Shown piece after piece: positions 27,548-38,195 of a stretch of 64,000 nt of DNA; position 1 is the first letter of the stretch; each line of letters opens with the position of its first letter. Under the pieces are notes generated by a model. That model was given only the letters and a program-made list of their open reading frames with translations. It was not told where the DNA came from and did not search any database. The stretch is from Oceanobacter sp. 1_MG-2023 (GTDB lineage: Bacteria > Pseudomonadota > Gammaproteobacteria > Pseudomonadales > Oceanobacteraceae). Location of the stretch: contig NZ_JAUYWA010000001.1 of assembly GCF_030689025.1 (NCBI RefSeq), positions 248,001-312,000 of the forward strand, written 5' to 3'. The translations under genes were made by a program, and so were the position numbers.

Positions 27548-28834
27548 TTAGTTTTTAAAAATCGGGGACCACGCTGGCTCCCTTACATCGCCATATTTGG
27601 ATGGCAATCGAAATTTGACGTCACCATCCACAGAGACTGCGGCTAATATGCTGCGATCTGCTTCACTGGCTGCATAAATTACCATACTTCCATTAGGTGC
27701 AACACTCGGTGACTCATCAAGGTCGGTATCTGTTGTAAGAATATGAACTTGTCCCGAATGCAGGTCCTGAGAGGCAATATGAAAGTTCTTGCCTTCCCGG
27801 TGCACATAAATCAATTTGCGCCCATCATCCGTGACTCTGGCTCGGGCATTATAGCTACCCTCATATGTTATTCGTTTGACAGCTTTGCTACTGACATCCA
27901 ACTGATATATCTGTGGCCCACCTGCCCGGCTGGAAGTAAATACCAAATGACGATTATCCATCATCCACTGTGGCTCAGTGTCAATAGCGTAATGATTTGT
28001 CAGCCGCTCGGTTTTGCGACTGGCAAGATCCATTACATAAATATCCGGATTCCCCAAATAAGACCGAACAAAGGCCAACCGCGTACCGTCTGGTGAAAAT
28101 GCCGGTGCACTGGTCGATCCTTCCATTTGTAACACCAGCTCACGCTTGCCAGTCGCCAGCTCCTGAAAATAAATAGCACTGCGGCCACTTTCAAATGATA
28201 CATACGCTACTTTCTTGCCATCCGGTGCCCAGGCAGGGGAAATAATCGGATCCTTGGAAGTAAATACAAGCTGTTCCCTGGCGCCATCGGCATCGGCATA
28301 ATTCAAATTAAAGCGCGTACGTTCACGATTGGTCGTCACATAAATAAGCCGGGTTGAAAATACTCCAGGAATACCCGTCAGTTTTTCAAAAACATAATCA
28401 CTGATGTAATGGGCGATATCCCGTAATTGACTGGCTTTGCCTTTAACCCGGTGCCGTAGTAACTCTACTTTCTGATGAACATCCAGAACATGGAATTCCA
28501 TAGCATATCCGCTATCATCGATCGAAATACGGCCAATTACGACAAAATCCTGGCGCAAATTGCGCCAATCACTATAAGTAACCGCTTCAAGGGCCGTTGG
28601 CTGACTGATCATATTCGCAACCGGCAATATCTTGAAATAACCACTGCTGCCCAAATCGTTGGCAATAATACCGCTGATATCTTCAGGCAGCTGCCCTTCT
28701 CCTTGCCATTCGAATGGCACAACCGCGATAGGTATCGCGGATTGCTTGCCTTGAGTCACTTCGATAACCAGTTCAGCCTGAGCCATGCCAGTCATCATTA
28801 ACAGCATCAGTATGCTAATCCATTGTTTTACCAC
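27548..28834 (-). CDS. tolB: Tol-Pal system protein TolB
   Basis: The 428-residue periplasmic protein has a signal peptide ending at GMAQA, the N-terminal domain with IAVVPF and EDISGIIANDLGSSGYF, and a six-bladed propeller with repeated W-A-P-D-G-K/F-S-P-D-G-T motifs (for example SPAWAPDGKKVAYVSF and APAFSPDGTRLAFV). TolB exchanges between Pal and TolA to recycle Pal at the septum. It overlaps the end of tolA by 7 bases. Confidence 0.97.
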   Translation of the reverse strand: MVKQWISILMLLMMTGMAQAELVIEVTQGKQSAIPIAVVPFEWQGEGQLPEDISGIIANDLGSSGYFKILPVANMISQPTALEAVTYSDWRNLRQDFVVIGRISIDDSGYAMEFHVLDVHQKVELLRHRVKGKASQLRDIAHYISDYVFEKLTGIPGVFSTRLIYVTTNRERTRFNLNYADADGAREQLVFTSKDPIISPAWAPDGKKVAYVSFESGRSAIYFQELATGKRELVLQMEGSTSAPAFSPDGTRLAFVRSYLGNPDIYVMDLASRKTERLTNHYAIDTEPQWMMDNRHLVFTSSRAGGPQIYQLDVSSKAVKRITYEGSYNARARVTDDGRKLIYVHREGKNFHIASQDLHSGQVHILTTDTDLDESPSVAPNGSMVIYAASEADRSILAAVSVDGDVKFRLPSKYGDVREPAWSPIFKN

Positions 28835-29673
28835 GTTGCATTCTCCGGTCTGAAAACCATGGTGAGTGTACGGAAACTGCGCTCGAATACCCGCACGTCT
28901 TTGGGAACCGGCAAGGGTGATGCCTTGAGCACCGCCTGTTCAACCGAGCGATCCAGCGCCGTGTTGCCACTGCCTTTGATAACCACAACACTGATGACTT
29001 CCCCGGTCGGAACCAGGTTGATACGCACCGTTACCTGCTGGTCGGGCTTGACTGCTGGCGGGTACAGCCAGCTGCGCTCAACTTTTTCTCGTACCTGGGA
29101 AACAAAGTCTGCCTCCAGCTCCGCTTCGACTTTGGCGCGCCGTTCATTTTCTTGCTGTTGCTGCATTTCCTGAGCGGCCTGCTCGGTTGCCAGTTGCTCC
29201 AGCAGTTGCTGTTCTTCTTCGCGTAACTGCTGCTCACGCTCGGCAGCGGCTGCCGCTTCTTCGGCTTCAGCTTTTGCCTTGGCATCCGCCTCGGCTTGTG
29301 CCTCAGCTTCGGCTTGCTGTTGTGCTTGCTGTTTTTTCTGTTGGGCCTCAGCCTGCTGCTTTTTCTTTAGTGCCAAAGCATCGGCTTCACGCTGCTTTCT
29401 GGCTTTCTCAGCCGCCTGTTTTTTCTTCAGCGCATCGGCGGCCTGTTGTTTTTGTTGTTGGGCATGTTGTTGCTGTGCCTGTTGTTGACGCTGCTGCACG
29501 GCACGATTTTCTGTTGCGACCACATTCGCAATAATATGTTTGGGCACCGGAGGCTTGATGATGCGCTCTGCCGCAGGCCATTGCAGCAAGAATAAGCCAG
29601 CAACACCGCCATGCAGCAAAATGGCCAGCATCACTGGTATCGAGTAAGACGACGGCTTAAACCACTGTTTCAC
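28828..29673 (-). CDS. tolA: Tol-Pal system protein TolA
   Basis: The 281-residue protein has an N-terminal membrane helix (SIPVMLAILLHGGVAGLFLLQW), a long central helix rich in Gln, Ala, Lys and Glu (about 55-195), and a C-terminal TonB-like domain with YPPAVKPDQQVTVRINLVPTGEV and DRSVEQAVLKASPLP. TolA spans the periplasm and transmits the energy of TolQR to Pal/TolB. The central helix is shorter than in E. coli (421 residues overall there). It overlaps tolR by 4 bases. Confidence 0.95.
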   Translation of the reverse strand: MKQWFKPSSYSIPVMLAILLHGGVAGLFLLQWPAAERIIKPPVPKHIIANVVATENRAVQQRQQQAQQQHAQQQKQQAADALKKKQAAEKARKQREADALALKKKQQAEAQQKKQQAQQQAEAEAQAEADAKAKAEAEEAAAAAEREQQLREEEQQLLEQLATEQAAQEMQQQQENERRAKVEAELEADFVSQVREKVERSWLYPPAVKPDQQVTVRINLVPTGEVISVVVIKGSGNTALDRSVEQAVLKASPLPVPKDVRVFERSFRTLTMVFRPENATW

Positions 29674-30119
29674 TCGCCTGCTTCCGCATCCGGGGCTTCA
29701 GTAATCAGACCTACATCCGATATACCCGCCACTTGCAAACCTCCCATCAGGCGCACGACCTTGCCGTAGGCAACCTGCTCATCCCCTCGAATCATGACCC
29801 GGGTAGCCGGAACCTCGGCTTTTACCTTGGCCATATAATCCTGTACTTGCATCAGAGTCATCGCCGCGGGCTGGCCTTCTTCACGCTCGATAAAATACAC
29901 ACCCTGCTGATTCACGGAGATAACCAGGGTATGGTCATCAGGTTCAATTTCAACCGGCGTCGAGTCAACCCGGGGCAAGTTCACCTGGATACTTTGTACC
30001 AGCATGGGAGCTGTCACCATAAAAATCACCAGGAGCACCAACATTACATCGATGTAGGGCACAACGTTGATTTCTGCAACAGGCCGTCGTTTGGCCGCCG
30101 GTGGCTGCATTGACTCCAT
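29670..30119 (-). CDS. tolR: Tol-Pal system protein TolR
   Basis: The 149-residue protein belongs to the ExbD/TolR family. It has one membrane helix with the functional aspartate (INVVPYIDVMLVLLVIFMV) and a periplasmic domain. With TolQ it forms a proton channel that energises TolA. The start overlaps the tolQ stop (TAATG at 30119-30121) and its end overlaps tolA, so the three motor genes are translationally coupled. Confidence 0.97.
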   Translation of the reverse strand: MESMQPPAAKRRPVAEINVVPYIDVMLVLLVIFMVTAPMLVQSIQVNLPRVDSTPVEIEPDDHTLVISVNQQGVYFIEREEGQPAAMTLMQVQDYMAKVKAEVPATRVMIRGDEQVAYGKVVRLMGGLQVAGISDVGLITEAPDAEAGE

Positions 30120-30829
30120 TATTTTTCCCCGCTTGCCGCAGGCTTGGCCCCTTGTTTCAACCGTAATGCCTGTCGGTACAGCAATGAAGAAAATTCATCG
30201 GCAAACGTATTCATACCTGTCGTCAAGTGATCCACTCGCGAAACAAACCGGTTATAAAAAATAACCGCAGGAATGGCCGCCAACAGACCCATGGCGGTCG
30301 CTACCAGTGCTTCGGAAATACCCGGGGCCACGGTTGCAATGGTGGCCTGCTTGACCGAAGCCAAACCATGGAACGAATTCATAATGCCCCACACCGTACC
30401 AAACAGGCCGATATAAGGACTGGTGGAGCCGACGGTGGCCAGCATAGGCAAGTGAGCATCCAGCGCTTCCGACTCCCGGGTAATCGCAATCCGCATTGCC
30501 CGCTGGCAGCCCTGGATCATGGCATCCGGGTCATGCGTACTCTGCTGCCGCATCTTGCCAAATTCTTTCAGCCCCGCCATAAAGACGTTTTCGATCATGC
30601 TGGTTGTTTCTTTGGCCTGACACTCTCGATACAGATCATTGAGATCGGCACCGGACCAGAAGCGATCTTCAAAATCCAGCAATTGGGCACGGCTGGCAGA
30701 TAGCACCCGGCTGCGCTGGAAGATCACAACCCAGCTACTCACCGACGCCAGCAACAGCATCAGCATCACCAGCTGTACAACAATACTGGCATTGAGCACC
30801 AGGCTGAAAATGGACATGGACTCGTTCAC
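30119..30829 (-). CDS. tolQ: Tol-Pal system protein TolQ
   Basis: The 236-residue protein is a MotA/TolQ/ExbB proton-channel subunit. It has an N-terminal helix (IVVQLVMLMLLLASVSSWVVIFQ), a large cytoplasmic loop, and two further helices (LATVGSTSPYIGLFGTVWGIMNSF and VAPGISEALVATAMGLLAAIPAVIFYN) with family motifs. Five TolQ subunits around a TolR dimer drive TolA. It starts just 2 bases after ybgC. Confidence 0.97.
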   Translation of the reverse strand: MNESMSIFSLVLNASIVVQLVMLMLLLASVSSWVVIFQRSRVLSASRAQLLDFEDRFWSGADLNDLYRECQAKETTSMIENVFMAGLKEFGKMRQQSTHDPDAMIQGCQRAMRIAITRESEALDAHLPMLATVGSTSPYIGLFGTVWGIMNSFHGLASVKQATIATVAPGISEALVATAMGLLAAIPAVIFYNRFVSRVDHLTTGMNTFADEFSSLLYRQALRLKQGAKPAASGEK

Positions 30830-30831
30830 TG

Positions 30832-31278
30832 CTACTCCCTGACATCCGTTGAGTTCCCCGCGGCGGACAACTGATCCTGCATACGGGTGGTAATAATGGC
30901 AGGCAAAGCCATCGGCTTGCCTTCAAAGTTCATGGTGGCGATAACAACATTCGCAGTCACCAGCCGTTCATGCTCACCGCTGTTATTGATGCGACTGACC
31001 AGGTGCGATATGTGCAAGCGGGCCTTGCCGACCTTATCGACCTGCACTGAAACATTCAGTTCATCATCCAGCCGGGCCGGTTTGCGGTATTTGACGTCAA
31101 TGGCAGTTACGACAAGCAGAATACCCTGCTGTCGCAGTATTTCCTGGCCAATATCCATGGACCGCAACCACTCGGTTCGGGCGCGCTCCATGTAGCGTAA
31201 ATAATTGGCATGATAAACGATGCCACCGGCATCGGTGTCTTCAATATAAATACGGACCGGCCAGTCAAACAGATTCAT
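30832..31278 (-). CDS. ybgC: Tol-Pal associated acyl-CoA thioesterase YbgC
   Basis: The 148-residue hot-dog thioesterase has the active-site motif [18 protein letters not shown] with the catalytic Asp. YbgC hydrolyses acyl-CoAs and may link phospholipid metabolism with the Tol-Pal system. The ATG at 31278 is inside the end of ruvB (14-base overlap), so ruvB and ybgC are coupled; an earlier start would extend the overlap without similarity. Confidence 0.95.
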   Translation of the reverse strand: MNLFDWPVRIYIEDTDAGGIVYHANYLRYMERARTEWLRSMDIGQEILRQQGILLVVTAIDVKYRKPARLDDELNVSVQVDKVGKARLHISHLVSRINNSGEHERLVTANVVIATMNFEGKPMALPAIITTRMQDQLSAAGNSTDVRE

Positions 31279-32296
31279 CTTGAGGCCCCAGTCGTGCCGG
31301 CAATGGCAAACCAAAATGCAGGTAGGCCAACCGGGTTGCCATGCGGCCTCGTGGCGTGCGGGTAATATAACCCTGTTGCATCAGATAAGGCTCCAGTACA
31401 TCTTCGATGGTATCCCGTTCTTCACCAATGGATGCTGCCAGGCTGTCGACCCCGGCGGGGCCACCATCGTATTTTTCCATCAGGGTTAATAACAGGCGAC
31501 GGTCCATATGATCAAAGCCCTGGGCATCCACATTCAACATGTTCAGTGCTGCATCGGCACAGGCCAGATCAACGCTGCCATCCCCCTTGACCTGGGCATA
31601 ATCGCGTACCCGCCGTAACAGGCGGTTGGCAATCCGCGGCGTTCCGCGCGCACGACGAGCAATTTCCCTGGCCCCGGCATGATCGACTTCCAGCTCCAGT
31701 AGTGAGCCTGAGCGACTGACAATAGTGCTGAGGTCGTCCTCATTATAAAACTCCAGTCGCTGTACAATGCCAAACCGGTCTCGTAATGGCGAAGTCAACA
31801 ACCCCGCCCGCGTGGTCGCACCCACCAGGGTAAAAGGTGGCAGTTCTATCTTGATGGAGCGGGCTGCTGGCCCTTCTCCCACCATGATATCGAGCTGATA
31901 ATCTTCCATCGCCGGATACAGTACTTCTTCTACCGCGGGATTCAGGCGATGGATTTCGTCAATAAACAGTACATCACCCGCTTCGAGGTTGGTCAGCATG
32001 GCGGCCAGATCACCGGCTTTTTCCAGTACCGGGCCAGACGTGGACTTGATCGATGCGCCCATTTCGACAGCAATGATATTGGCCAGCGTGGTTTTCCCCA
32101 GTCCGGGTGGACCAAACACCAGCGTGTGGTCCAGAGCCTCCTGGCGGGCACGAGCAGCACCAATAAAGATTTCCATCTGCTCCCGCACCACGGGCTGGCC
32201 AATATAGTCGTCAAGGGTTTTGGGACGAATAGCACGATCTTGATGCTCTTCACCCGGAGCCGACACAGGACTGATAAAACGATCAGTTTCTATCAT
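31265..32296 (-). CDS. ruvB: Holliday junction branch migration ATPase RuvB
   Basis: The 343-residue AAA+ motor has Walker [13 protein letters not shown], Walker [24 protein letters not shown], the sensor GATTRAG and arginine finger region [16 protein letters not shown], and a C-terminal winged helix. It drives branch migration with RuvA. Its ATG overlaps the ruvA stop by 4 bases. The ruvCAB-ybgC-tolQRAB-pal-cpoB order is conserved in many gammaproteobacteria. Confidence 0.98.
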   Translation of the reverse strand: MIETDRFISPVSAPGEEHQDRAIRPKTLDDYIGQPVVREQMEIFIGAARARQEALDHTLVFGPPGLGKTTLANIIAVEMGASIKSTSGPVLEKAGDLAAMLTNLEAGDVLFIDEIHRLNPAVEEVLYPAMEDYQLDIMVGEGPAARSIKIELPPFTLVGATTRAGLLTSPLRDRFGIVQRLEFYNEDDLSTIVSRSGSLLELEVDHAGAREIARRARGTPRIANRLLRRVRDYAQVKGDGSVDLACADAALNMLNVDAQGFDHMDRRLLLTLMEKYDGGPAGVDSLAASIGEERDTIEDVLEPYLMQQGYITRTPRGRMATRLAYLHFGLPLPARLGPQDESV

Positions 32297-32904
32297 GCGT
32301 TACCCAGACTGTTTTTGAGGGCCAACCGAATCAGTTCTTCCGCGGTGGTCGCCTGATCCACAAACTTGTTCAGCATCCGGGCTGCCTCTGCGGGCTTGTA
32401 GCCCAGAGACACCAGTGCCGACTCGGCTTCCAACAGAATCATATCTGCAGACGCCTGCTCGGCATGATCCGCGGCTTGCCACAGCGGAGCCGGTGTCTGC
32501 CATTCTTTCAGGCGATCACGCATCTCCACGACCAGCCGCTCAGCCGTTTTTTTGCCAACGCCAGGCAAGCGGGTCAAGGCGGTAATGTCTTCATTATGCA
32601 CACACATGGCAAAGGCATTAACATCCATACCAGACAAGATAGCCAATGCCAGTTTGGGTCCGACGCCGCTGACCTTGATCAGGGTCCGAAACAAGGAACG
32701 CTGGCTTTTATCACTGAAACCATACAACTGGTGAGCATCTTCACGAATCGCCAGATGGGTATACAGCACCACAGGGGAGCCGGTATTCCCCAGAACGGCA
32801 AAGGTCGTCAGCGGGGCCTGCACCTCGTAGCCAACGCCATTGACATCAACCAGCAAATCCGGGGCGGATTTTTCGAGCACAACGCCCTGTAAACGACCAA
32901 TCAT
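32293..32904 (-). CDS. ruvA: Holliday junction DNA-binding protein RuvA
   Basis: The 203-residue protein begins [28 protein letters not shown] (OB fold) and has two helix-hairpin-helix motifs ([14 protein letters not shown] and [16 protein letters not shown]) and a C-terminal RuvB-binding domain. RuvA tetramers clamp the junction and recruit RuvB rings. It overlaps ruvB and lies 81 bases after ruvC. Confidence 0.98.
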   Translation of the reverse strand: MIGRLQGVVLEKSAPDLLVDVNGVGYEVQAPLTTFAVLGNTGSPVVLYTHLAIREDAHQLYGFSDKSQRSLFRTLIKVSGVGPKLALAILSGMDVNAFAMCVHNEDITALTRLPGVGKKTAERLVVEMRDRLKEWQTPAPLWQAADHAEQASADMILLEAESALVSLGYKPAEAARMLNKFVDQATTAEELIRLALKNSLGNA

Positions 32905-32985
32905 AGCGATACCTGCACAAAAAGCGGCTTAGCCTACCAGCAAAGCCAAGCATGGCTCAACTGCCCGGACAAAGCACAGTTGGAG

Positions 32986-33516
32986 TCAAGAAGGAAAGTT
33001 AACCGGACGTCCCCGGCGGCTGCCTTTGGCACCGGCCCGGGCAACCAGGCTGGCAGCAGTAAAGGCATGACAAAGCGCAATCGCCAGCGCATCCGCCGCG
33101 TCTGCCTGCGGCCGGCCGGGCAATTTCAGCAAGGTTTGCACCATATGCTGAACCTGTTCTTTTTCCGCTCCGCCGGTACCCGTCACCGCCATTTTAATCG
33201 CTCGCGGAGCATACTCCGCCACCGGCAGTTGCTGTAATGCCGCGACAACCATAGCGACACCACGTGCCTGACCGAGTTTCAGCGCCGAGGCGGCATTTTT
33301 TCCCATAAAGGCCTGCTCAATCGCAAATTGTTGCGGCGACCAGGTTTCGATCACTTCATTAACCGAGGTGAAAATAGTCTGTAGCCGCTGTGGCATGTCG
33401 CCATCACCGCAGCGGATACAGCCGCTGGTAATGTACTCCACGCGCTGACCGACGGCATTAATCACACCAAAGCCGGTCACTCGTGAGCCGGGGTCAATAC
33501 CCAGAATAATTGCCAA
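32986..33516 (-). CDS. ruvC: Crossover junction endodeoxyribonuclease RuvC
   Basis: The 176-residue resolvase has the acidic active site: the Asp in ILGIDPGSR, the Glu in [11 protein letters not shown], and the two Asp in [14 protein letters not shown]. It cuts Holliday junctions symmetrically. The start codon is TTG at 33516, supported by AGGAG five bases upstream and by alignment with family N-termini. The C-terminus after ALCHAFTAA is basic (GSRRGRP). Confidence 0.96.
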   Translation of the reverse strand: MAIILGIDPGSRVTGFGVINAVGQRVEYITSGCIRCGDGDMPQRLQTIFTSVNEVIETWSPQQFAIEQAFMGKNAASALKLGQARGVAMVVAALQQLPVAEYAPRAIKMAVTGTGGAEKEQVQHMVQTLLKLPGRPQADAADALAIALCHAFTAASLVARAGAKGSRRGRPVNFPS

Positions 33517-33524
33517 ACCAGCTC

Positions 33525-33959
33525 CTAACGGGGGTTAGCCGGATTAAAGAATTGCCAGACGGCACCAGAATCACTGCTACTGACCCGCAACGATTGCCAT
33601 GTTTCTGGCAAGGTCAGCATGATACAGGGGGATGTCATGACTTGCGCGGCTATACTGCCTTGTTGTGGCAGCTGCTCATGGAAGGTCACTGACACCATAC
33701 TGTCTCTCATTTCACTTTGCTCCAGTACCACCTGATAACCGGGGGTTGGACGCGGACCCAGTGCAATAACGACCTGACTACCATCCTCTTTCAGCGTAAC
33801 GCCAGCATCCATGCCGCAGTGAAGCTGGTTTTCAGCATGATCGCCCAGATCCACCACGGACCCTGCAACCGATGCACAGGCGGTCAACACCAGTGCCGTA
33901 CTGATTGTTAGCAACTGGCTGGCTTGCACCAGCCATGAATTCTCCATATGCCGAGCCAT
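33525..33959 (-). CDS. PrcB-domain lipoprotein
   Basis: The protein of about 144 residues has a lipobox in [12 protein letters not shown] (the Cys about residue 27) and a C-terminal region ([14 protein letters not shown], later [12 protein letters not shown]) that looks like the PrcB C-terminal domain, found in proteins that accompany proteases. No function is known. The ATG at 33959 is chosen because GGAGG lies 8 bases upstream; ATGs at 33965 and 33947 are alternatives. The open frame continues upstream to 34094 without signal-peptide character. It lies 8 bases before ruvC on the same strand. Confidence 0.68.
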   Translation of the reverse strand: MARHMENSWLVQASQLLTISTALVLTACASVAGSVVDLGDHAENQLHCGMDAGVTLKEDGSQVVIALGPRPTPGYQVVLEQSEMRDSMVSVTFHEQLPQQGSIAAQVMTSPCIMLTLPETWQSLRVSSSDSGAVWQFFNPANPR

Positions 33960-34093
33960 CACCATATCCTCCAGATTCCGGGCTGCACGTATTATTCCGT
34001 TATCACAGCGGCAACAACCATTCAAATACCGCGCTTGGCAACAGATTCTGCAGCCATCATACAGGCAGCCAGAGCAACTCGTCGGATCCACCA

Positions 34094-34122
34094 CAAAAAA
34101 ACGGCCCTCTCGGGCCGCTTGA
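34094..34122 (-). terminator. Terminator after clpB
   Basis: A stem of CGGCCC/GGGCCG with loop GAGA is followed by seven T residues on the minus strand, 38 bases after the clpB stop codon. Confidence 0.92.
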
Positions 34123-34159
34123 TGAAGTCAATAATCAAATAACATCACAATGCTTACGA

Positions 34160-36778
34160 TTACATGGCCACAACAGGATGCCGAGAACTGAATACCAGAG
34201 TGGAACCACCCTCTTCCTGTTCTGCCACATCAGCCATGATGGTATCCCCCGGCATGAATTTGCCCGAGAGAATATCCTGCGCCAGTGGGTTTTCGACCCA
34301 GCGCTGAATTGCCCGTTTTAATGGCCGAGCGCCAAAGACCGGGTCGTAACCCACATCCACCAGCTTGCCAATCGCAGCGTCACTGAATTCCAATGACAGA
34401 TCACGTTCCGCCAGGCGGTCACGTAACATCTGCAACTGAATATCAGCGATCCCCCGGATCTGGTCTTTCATCAGCGGATGGAATACCACCGCTTCATCGA
34501 TACGGTTGATAAATTCTGGCCGGAAGTGATTACCCACAATCTCCATAACAGCATCACGCATGTTTTCATACGGCTGATCGGCAAACAGGTTCTGGATCAC
34601 ATCAGAGCCCAGATTCGAGGTCATCACCAGCACAGTGTTCTTGAAGTTCACCCGACGACCATGACCATCGGTCAATTGGCCATCATCCAGCACCTGCAGC
34701 AGGATGTTAAACACATCCGGATGGGCTTTCTCGACCTCATCCAGCAAAATCACGGAATAAGGCTTGCGTCGTACCGCTTCGGTCAGGTGACCACCTTCTT
34801 CGTAACCCACATAACCTGGAGGCGCACCGATCAAACGGGACACCGAGTGTTTCTCCATATATTCCGACATATCAATCCGTACCATGGCGTCCTTGCTGTC
34901 AAACAGGAAGTTGGCCAACGCCTTGCACAGCTCGGTTTTACCCACCCCGGTCGGGCCAAGGAACAGGAAAGAACCATGAGGTCGATTCGGGTCCGACAAC
35001 CCGGCGCGGGAACGTCGTACCGCGTTGGCCACGGCCTTGATGGCCTGATCCTGTCCCACCACGGACTCATGTAATACATCTTCCATACGCAGCAGTTTTT
35101 CCCGTTCACCTTCCAGCATCCGGCTCACCGGAACGCCGGTCCAGCGAGAAACCACTTCAGCGATTTCATCTTCTGTCACCTTGTTACGTAACAGGGTAAA
35201 TTCCTGCGAGCCATTGGACTCGGCTTCATTGGCACTGGCCAGTTGTTTTTCCAGCTCAGGAATACGGCCATATTGCAGTTCCGACATTCGTTGCAAATCA
35301 CCACTACGACGGGCAGCGTCCATCTCGATTCGGGCCTGCTCGAGCAATTCCTTCGATTTGGAAGCACCTTCCAGTAGGGCTTTTTCCTGCTTCCAGACAT
35401 CTTCCAGCTCGACATAAGCACCGCTGGCTTTATTGATGTCGTCGTTCAGGTCACTCAGACGTTTTTTCGCTGCTTCGTCTTTTTCTTTTTTCAGCGCTTC
35501 ACGCTCAATTTTCAGCTGAATCAGGCGGCGTTCCAGCTTGTCCATTTCCTGTGGCTTGGAATCGATTTCCATACGAATCACCGAAGCGGCTTCATCAATC
35601 AGGTCGATTGCTTTATCCGGCAACTGGCGATCAGCGATATAGCGCGTGGACAGTTTTGCCGCCGCAATAATGGCGCTGTCGGTAATCTGTACGCCGTGGT
35701 GAACCTCGTAACGCTCTTTCAGACCACGCAAAATGGCGATCGTATCTTCGACCGACGGCTCATCCACCATGATTTTCTGGAAACGACGCTCCAGCGCTGC
35801 GTCTTTCTCGATAAATTCCCGGTATTCGTCCAGGGTGGTAGCCCCCACACAGTGCAACTCGCCACGCGCCAATGCCGGTTTCAGCATATTGCCCGCATCC
35901 ATCGAGCCTTCGCCCTTACCCGCCCCTACCATGGTGTGCAGCTCATCAATAAAGAGCACGATGCGGCCTTCTTCTTTAGCGACGTCTTTTAATACGGCTT
36001 TCAGTCGTTCTTCAAACTCACCCCGATATTTGGCACCGGCCACCAGCGAGCCCATATCCAGCGACAGAATACGTTTGTCCTTGAGGGTATCCGGCACTTC
36101 ACCATTGACGATACGCTGGGCCAGACCTTCTACGACTGCGGTTTTACCCACCCCGGGAGCACCAATCAGAACCGGGTTGTTTTTGGTTCGGCGTTGCAGT
36201 ACCTGAATCGTGCGGCGAATTTCATCATCTCGACCAATCACTGGATCCAGCTTGCCCGCTTCGGCCCGTTCGGTCAGGTCGATACAGTATTTTTCCAGCC
36301 CCTGGCGGCTGTCTTCCGCATTGGCATCGCTCACAGTTTCACCACCACGCATATCCTCTATCGCCTGTTTCACTTTGGTGGCATCAAGACCGGCCGCTTT
36401 TAGCGCCTGGCCTGCAGCCCCTTTGTCTTCCAGTGCCACCAGTAGAAAAATCTCGCTGGAAACGTATTGATCGCCCTGCTGTTTGGCCGCTTTTTCGGTG
36501 AGGTTCAATAACCGTCCCAGCTCCGCCGACACCTGGATTTGCCCATCAGGGTTACTGACCCGAGGTTGATCTTGCAGTACCTTCTGCAGGGCTTGCTCCA
36601 GCTGCGGCACATTGCTGCCAATACGACGAATTACGTCTTTGACCGAACTATTGGCCTGCTGTAACAACGCCAATAACAAATGGACGGTATCAATCTGATT
36701 GTGATCCTGGCTCAAGGCCAGGCTTTGGCTTTCGGCCAGGGCGTTTTGCAAACTGGTGGTTAAACGATCCATACGCAT
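34160..36778 (-). CDS. clpB: ATP-dependent disaggregase ClpB
   Basis: The 872-residue Hsp100 protein has the Clp N-domain ([19 protein letters not shown]...), first AAA+ domain with [13 protein letters not shown], a coiled-coil middle domain (about 410-525), and second AAA+ domain with [15 protein letters not shown]. ClpB rescues aggregated proteins together with DnaK. The start at 36778 matches the E. coli N-terminus; an upstream ATG at 36808 would add ten residues. A sigma-32 promoter lies at 36900-36928 and a terminator follows, so the gene is probably monocistronic and heat-inducible. Confidence 0.98.
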   Translation of the reverse strand: MRMDRLTTSLQNALAESQSLALSQDHNQIDTVHLLLALLQQANSSVKDVIRRIGSNVPQLEQALQKVLQDQPRVSNPDGQIQVSAELGRLLNLTEKAAKQQGDQYVSSEIFLLVALEDKGAAGQALKAAGLDATKVKQAIEDMRGGETVSDANAEDSRQGLEKYCIDLTERAEAGKLDPVIGRDDEIRRTIQVLQRRTKNNPVLIGAPGVGKTAVVEGLAQRIVNGEVPDTLKDKRILSLDMGSLVAGAKYRGEFEERLKAVLKDVAKEEGRIVLFIDELHTMVGAGKGEGSMDAGNMLKPALARGELHCVGATTLDEYREFIEKDAALERRFQKIMVDEPSVEDTIAILRGLKERYEVHHGVQITDSAIIAAAKLSTRYIADRQLPDKAIDLIDEAASVIRMEIDSKPQEMDKLERRLIQLKIEREALKKEKDEAAKKRLSDLNDDINKASGAYVELEDVWKQEKALLEGASKSKELLEQARIEMDAARRSGDLQRMSELQYGRIPELEKQLASANEAESNGSQEFTLLRNKVTEDEIAEVVSRWTGVPVSRMLEGEREKLLRMEDVLHESVVGQDQAIKAVANAVRRSRAGLSDPNRPHGSFLFLGPTGVGKTELCKALANFLFDSKDAMVRIDMSEYMEKHSVSRLIGAPPGYVGYEEGGHLTEAVRRKPYSVILLDEVEKAHPDVFNILLQVLDDGQLTDGHGRRVNFKNTVLVMTSNLGSDVIQNLFADQPYENMRDAVMEIVGNHFRPEFINRIDEAVVFHPLMKDQIRGIADIQLQMLRDRLAERDLSLEFSDAAIGKLVDVGYDPVFGARPLKRAIQRWVENPLAQDILSGKFMPGDTIMADVAEQEEGGSTLVFSSRHPVVAM

Positions 36779-37111
36779 ACAGAGCTTCTCCTCTGGTAAT
36801 ACCGGCAAACACCAGCCAAGGAAGGCCGGTACTCACAGCGTTGTACAAAATAAAGTCGGGCAAACTGAAGTTGTGCTAAACAGTGACTGCCTTAATGGTA
36901 AATGGAGACTTGATGAATAATTTTCAAGTAAAAAACATCAAAAACAAGAAAATCTAATAGTTGCTTATTGATCCTGAGCAATATTCATCATCCATCCGTA
37001 TACTGATGCCCAAACCAGCAAATCAGCCGACACCGTCAATACTACGCCGACACAACACTGCTGATATTGAGTCATTTCAATGAATTTAAAGACCAGAGGA
37101 ATTACACCACT
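36779..37111. other. Divergent intergenic region clpB / DMT transporter
   Basis: This gap contains the clpB heat-shock promoter and, on the plus strand, the unassigned promoter of the transporter gene. The middle part (36900-36970) is AT-rich. No small gene or RNA is evident. Confidence 0.55.
36900..36928 (-). promoter_or_regulatory. Sigma-32 heat-shock promoter of clpB
   Basis: On the minus strand CTTGAAA (36928-36922) is followed after 14 bases by CTCCATTT (36907-36900). This fits the sigma-32 consensus CTTGAAA-N13-15-CCCCATNT with one mismatch. It lies about 120 bases upstream of the clpB start. Confidence 0.82.
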
Positions 37112-38029
37112 GTGAGTCGCGAACTGCGTATCGGGGCGTTATACCTGATGTTGGGAGAAGCGCTATTAGCCATCATGGGCGCCCTGATCAAACATTTGTC
37201 AGACGATCTGTCGACAGAGCAAGTGGTGTTTTTCCGCAATATCCTTGGGCTGATCGTACTGGCCCCCCTGATCATGAACAGTGGCATTGGCAGCCTCAAA
37301 ACCAGCGTCTGGCATTGGCACCTCATGCGTGGACTGGTAGGGGTTGCAGCGATGTACTGTTATTTCTGGGCGCTTGGCAATATGCCACTGACCGAAGCCT
37401 TTCTGGTCAAGCTGTCGAGTCCTTTCTTTATGCCTTTACTGGCCTGGTGGTGGCTAAAAGAACCCACGGGCAAGTTCAGTGGCCTGGCTCTGCTGATCGG
37501 ATTTTCAGGTGTCGCGATTATCCTGCGCCCCGGAGCCGATAGCACCTTTACCCTCGCGGCCTTGATCGGTTTGCTCGGGGCTGCCCTGGCAGCTCTGGCC
37601 AAGGTCACCATCCGGCGCATGTCGGTGACGGAATCCAGCCAGTGTATTGTGTTTTACTTTGGCCTGATTGCCAGCCTGGTCTCTTTTCCCGCCGCCCTGA
37701 TGAACTGGCGACCGGTTCCCGATGATGCCTGGTGGTGGCTCGCGGCGATGGGCCTGGTGGCAACAGTCGGCCAGCTGGCATTAACCAAAGCGTATCGCAC
37801 CGCACCGACCGGCAAGGTCGGCGTCTACGTTTACAGCGCAGTTATTTATGGTGCCTTGATGGGTTGGTGGTTCTGGGATGAAATTCCGGGCTGGACCACC
37901 ATTGCCGGAGCAGTGCTGATTATTCTCGCCGGTATCGTTAATCTGTGGCAGCCTCGTAGCCGTGGCACTCCAGACGCCACGACTGCCACGGCCACCAGCG
38001 CGACGACGGCGACAGACAACAGCCGATGA
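37112..38029 (+). CDS. DMT family transporter (two EamA domains)
   Basis: The protein of about 305 residues has ten predicted membrane helices arranged as two EamA repeats (first starting IGALYLMLGEALLAIMGALIKHL, second near ALAALAKVTIRRMS). The segment LTEAFLVKLSSPFFMPLLAWWWLKEP is a family hallmark. DMT proteins export or import metabolites; substrate is unknown. I prefer the GTG at 37112, preceded by AGAGGA; a TTG at 37067 would add 15 residues. The tail after LWQPRSRG is rich in Thr and Ala and low in complexity. A LysR gene follows on the same strand 166 bases away. Confidence 0.85.
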   Translation: MSRELRIGALYLMLGEALLAIMGALIKHLSDDLSTEQVVFFRNILGLIVLAPLIMNSGIGSLKTSVWHWHLMRGLVGVAAMYCYFWALGNMPLTEAFLVKLSSPFFMPLLAWWWLKEPTGKFSGLALLIGFSGVAIILRPGADSTFTLAALIGLLGAALAALAKVTIRRMSVTESSQCIVFYFGLIASLVSFPAALMNWRPVPDDAWWWLAAMGLVATVGQLALTKAYRTAPTGKVGVYVYSAVIYGALMGWWFWDEIPGWTTIAGAVLIILAGIVNLWQPRSRGTPDATTATATSATTATDNSR

Positions 38030-38195
38030 CCATGCGCCAACGGATATCACGACTTTACTGACAATTAGCCCAATACGGGCCAAAAGGCATTGAATCCACG
38101 CTATTTCGGCGTAAAAGGCATCGAATGTAAGCTGATTATTTCCTCAGGATTAATTATACTCCGGCACTAACCTGTTTTCGGCAAGAATCGTACCC

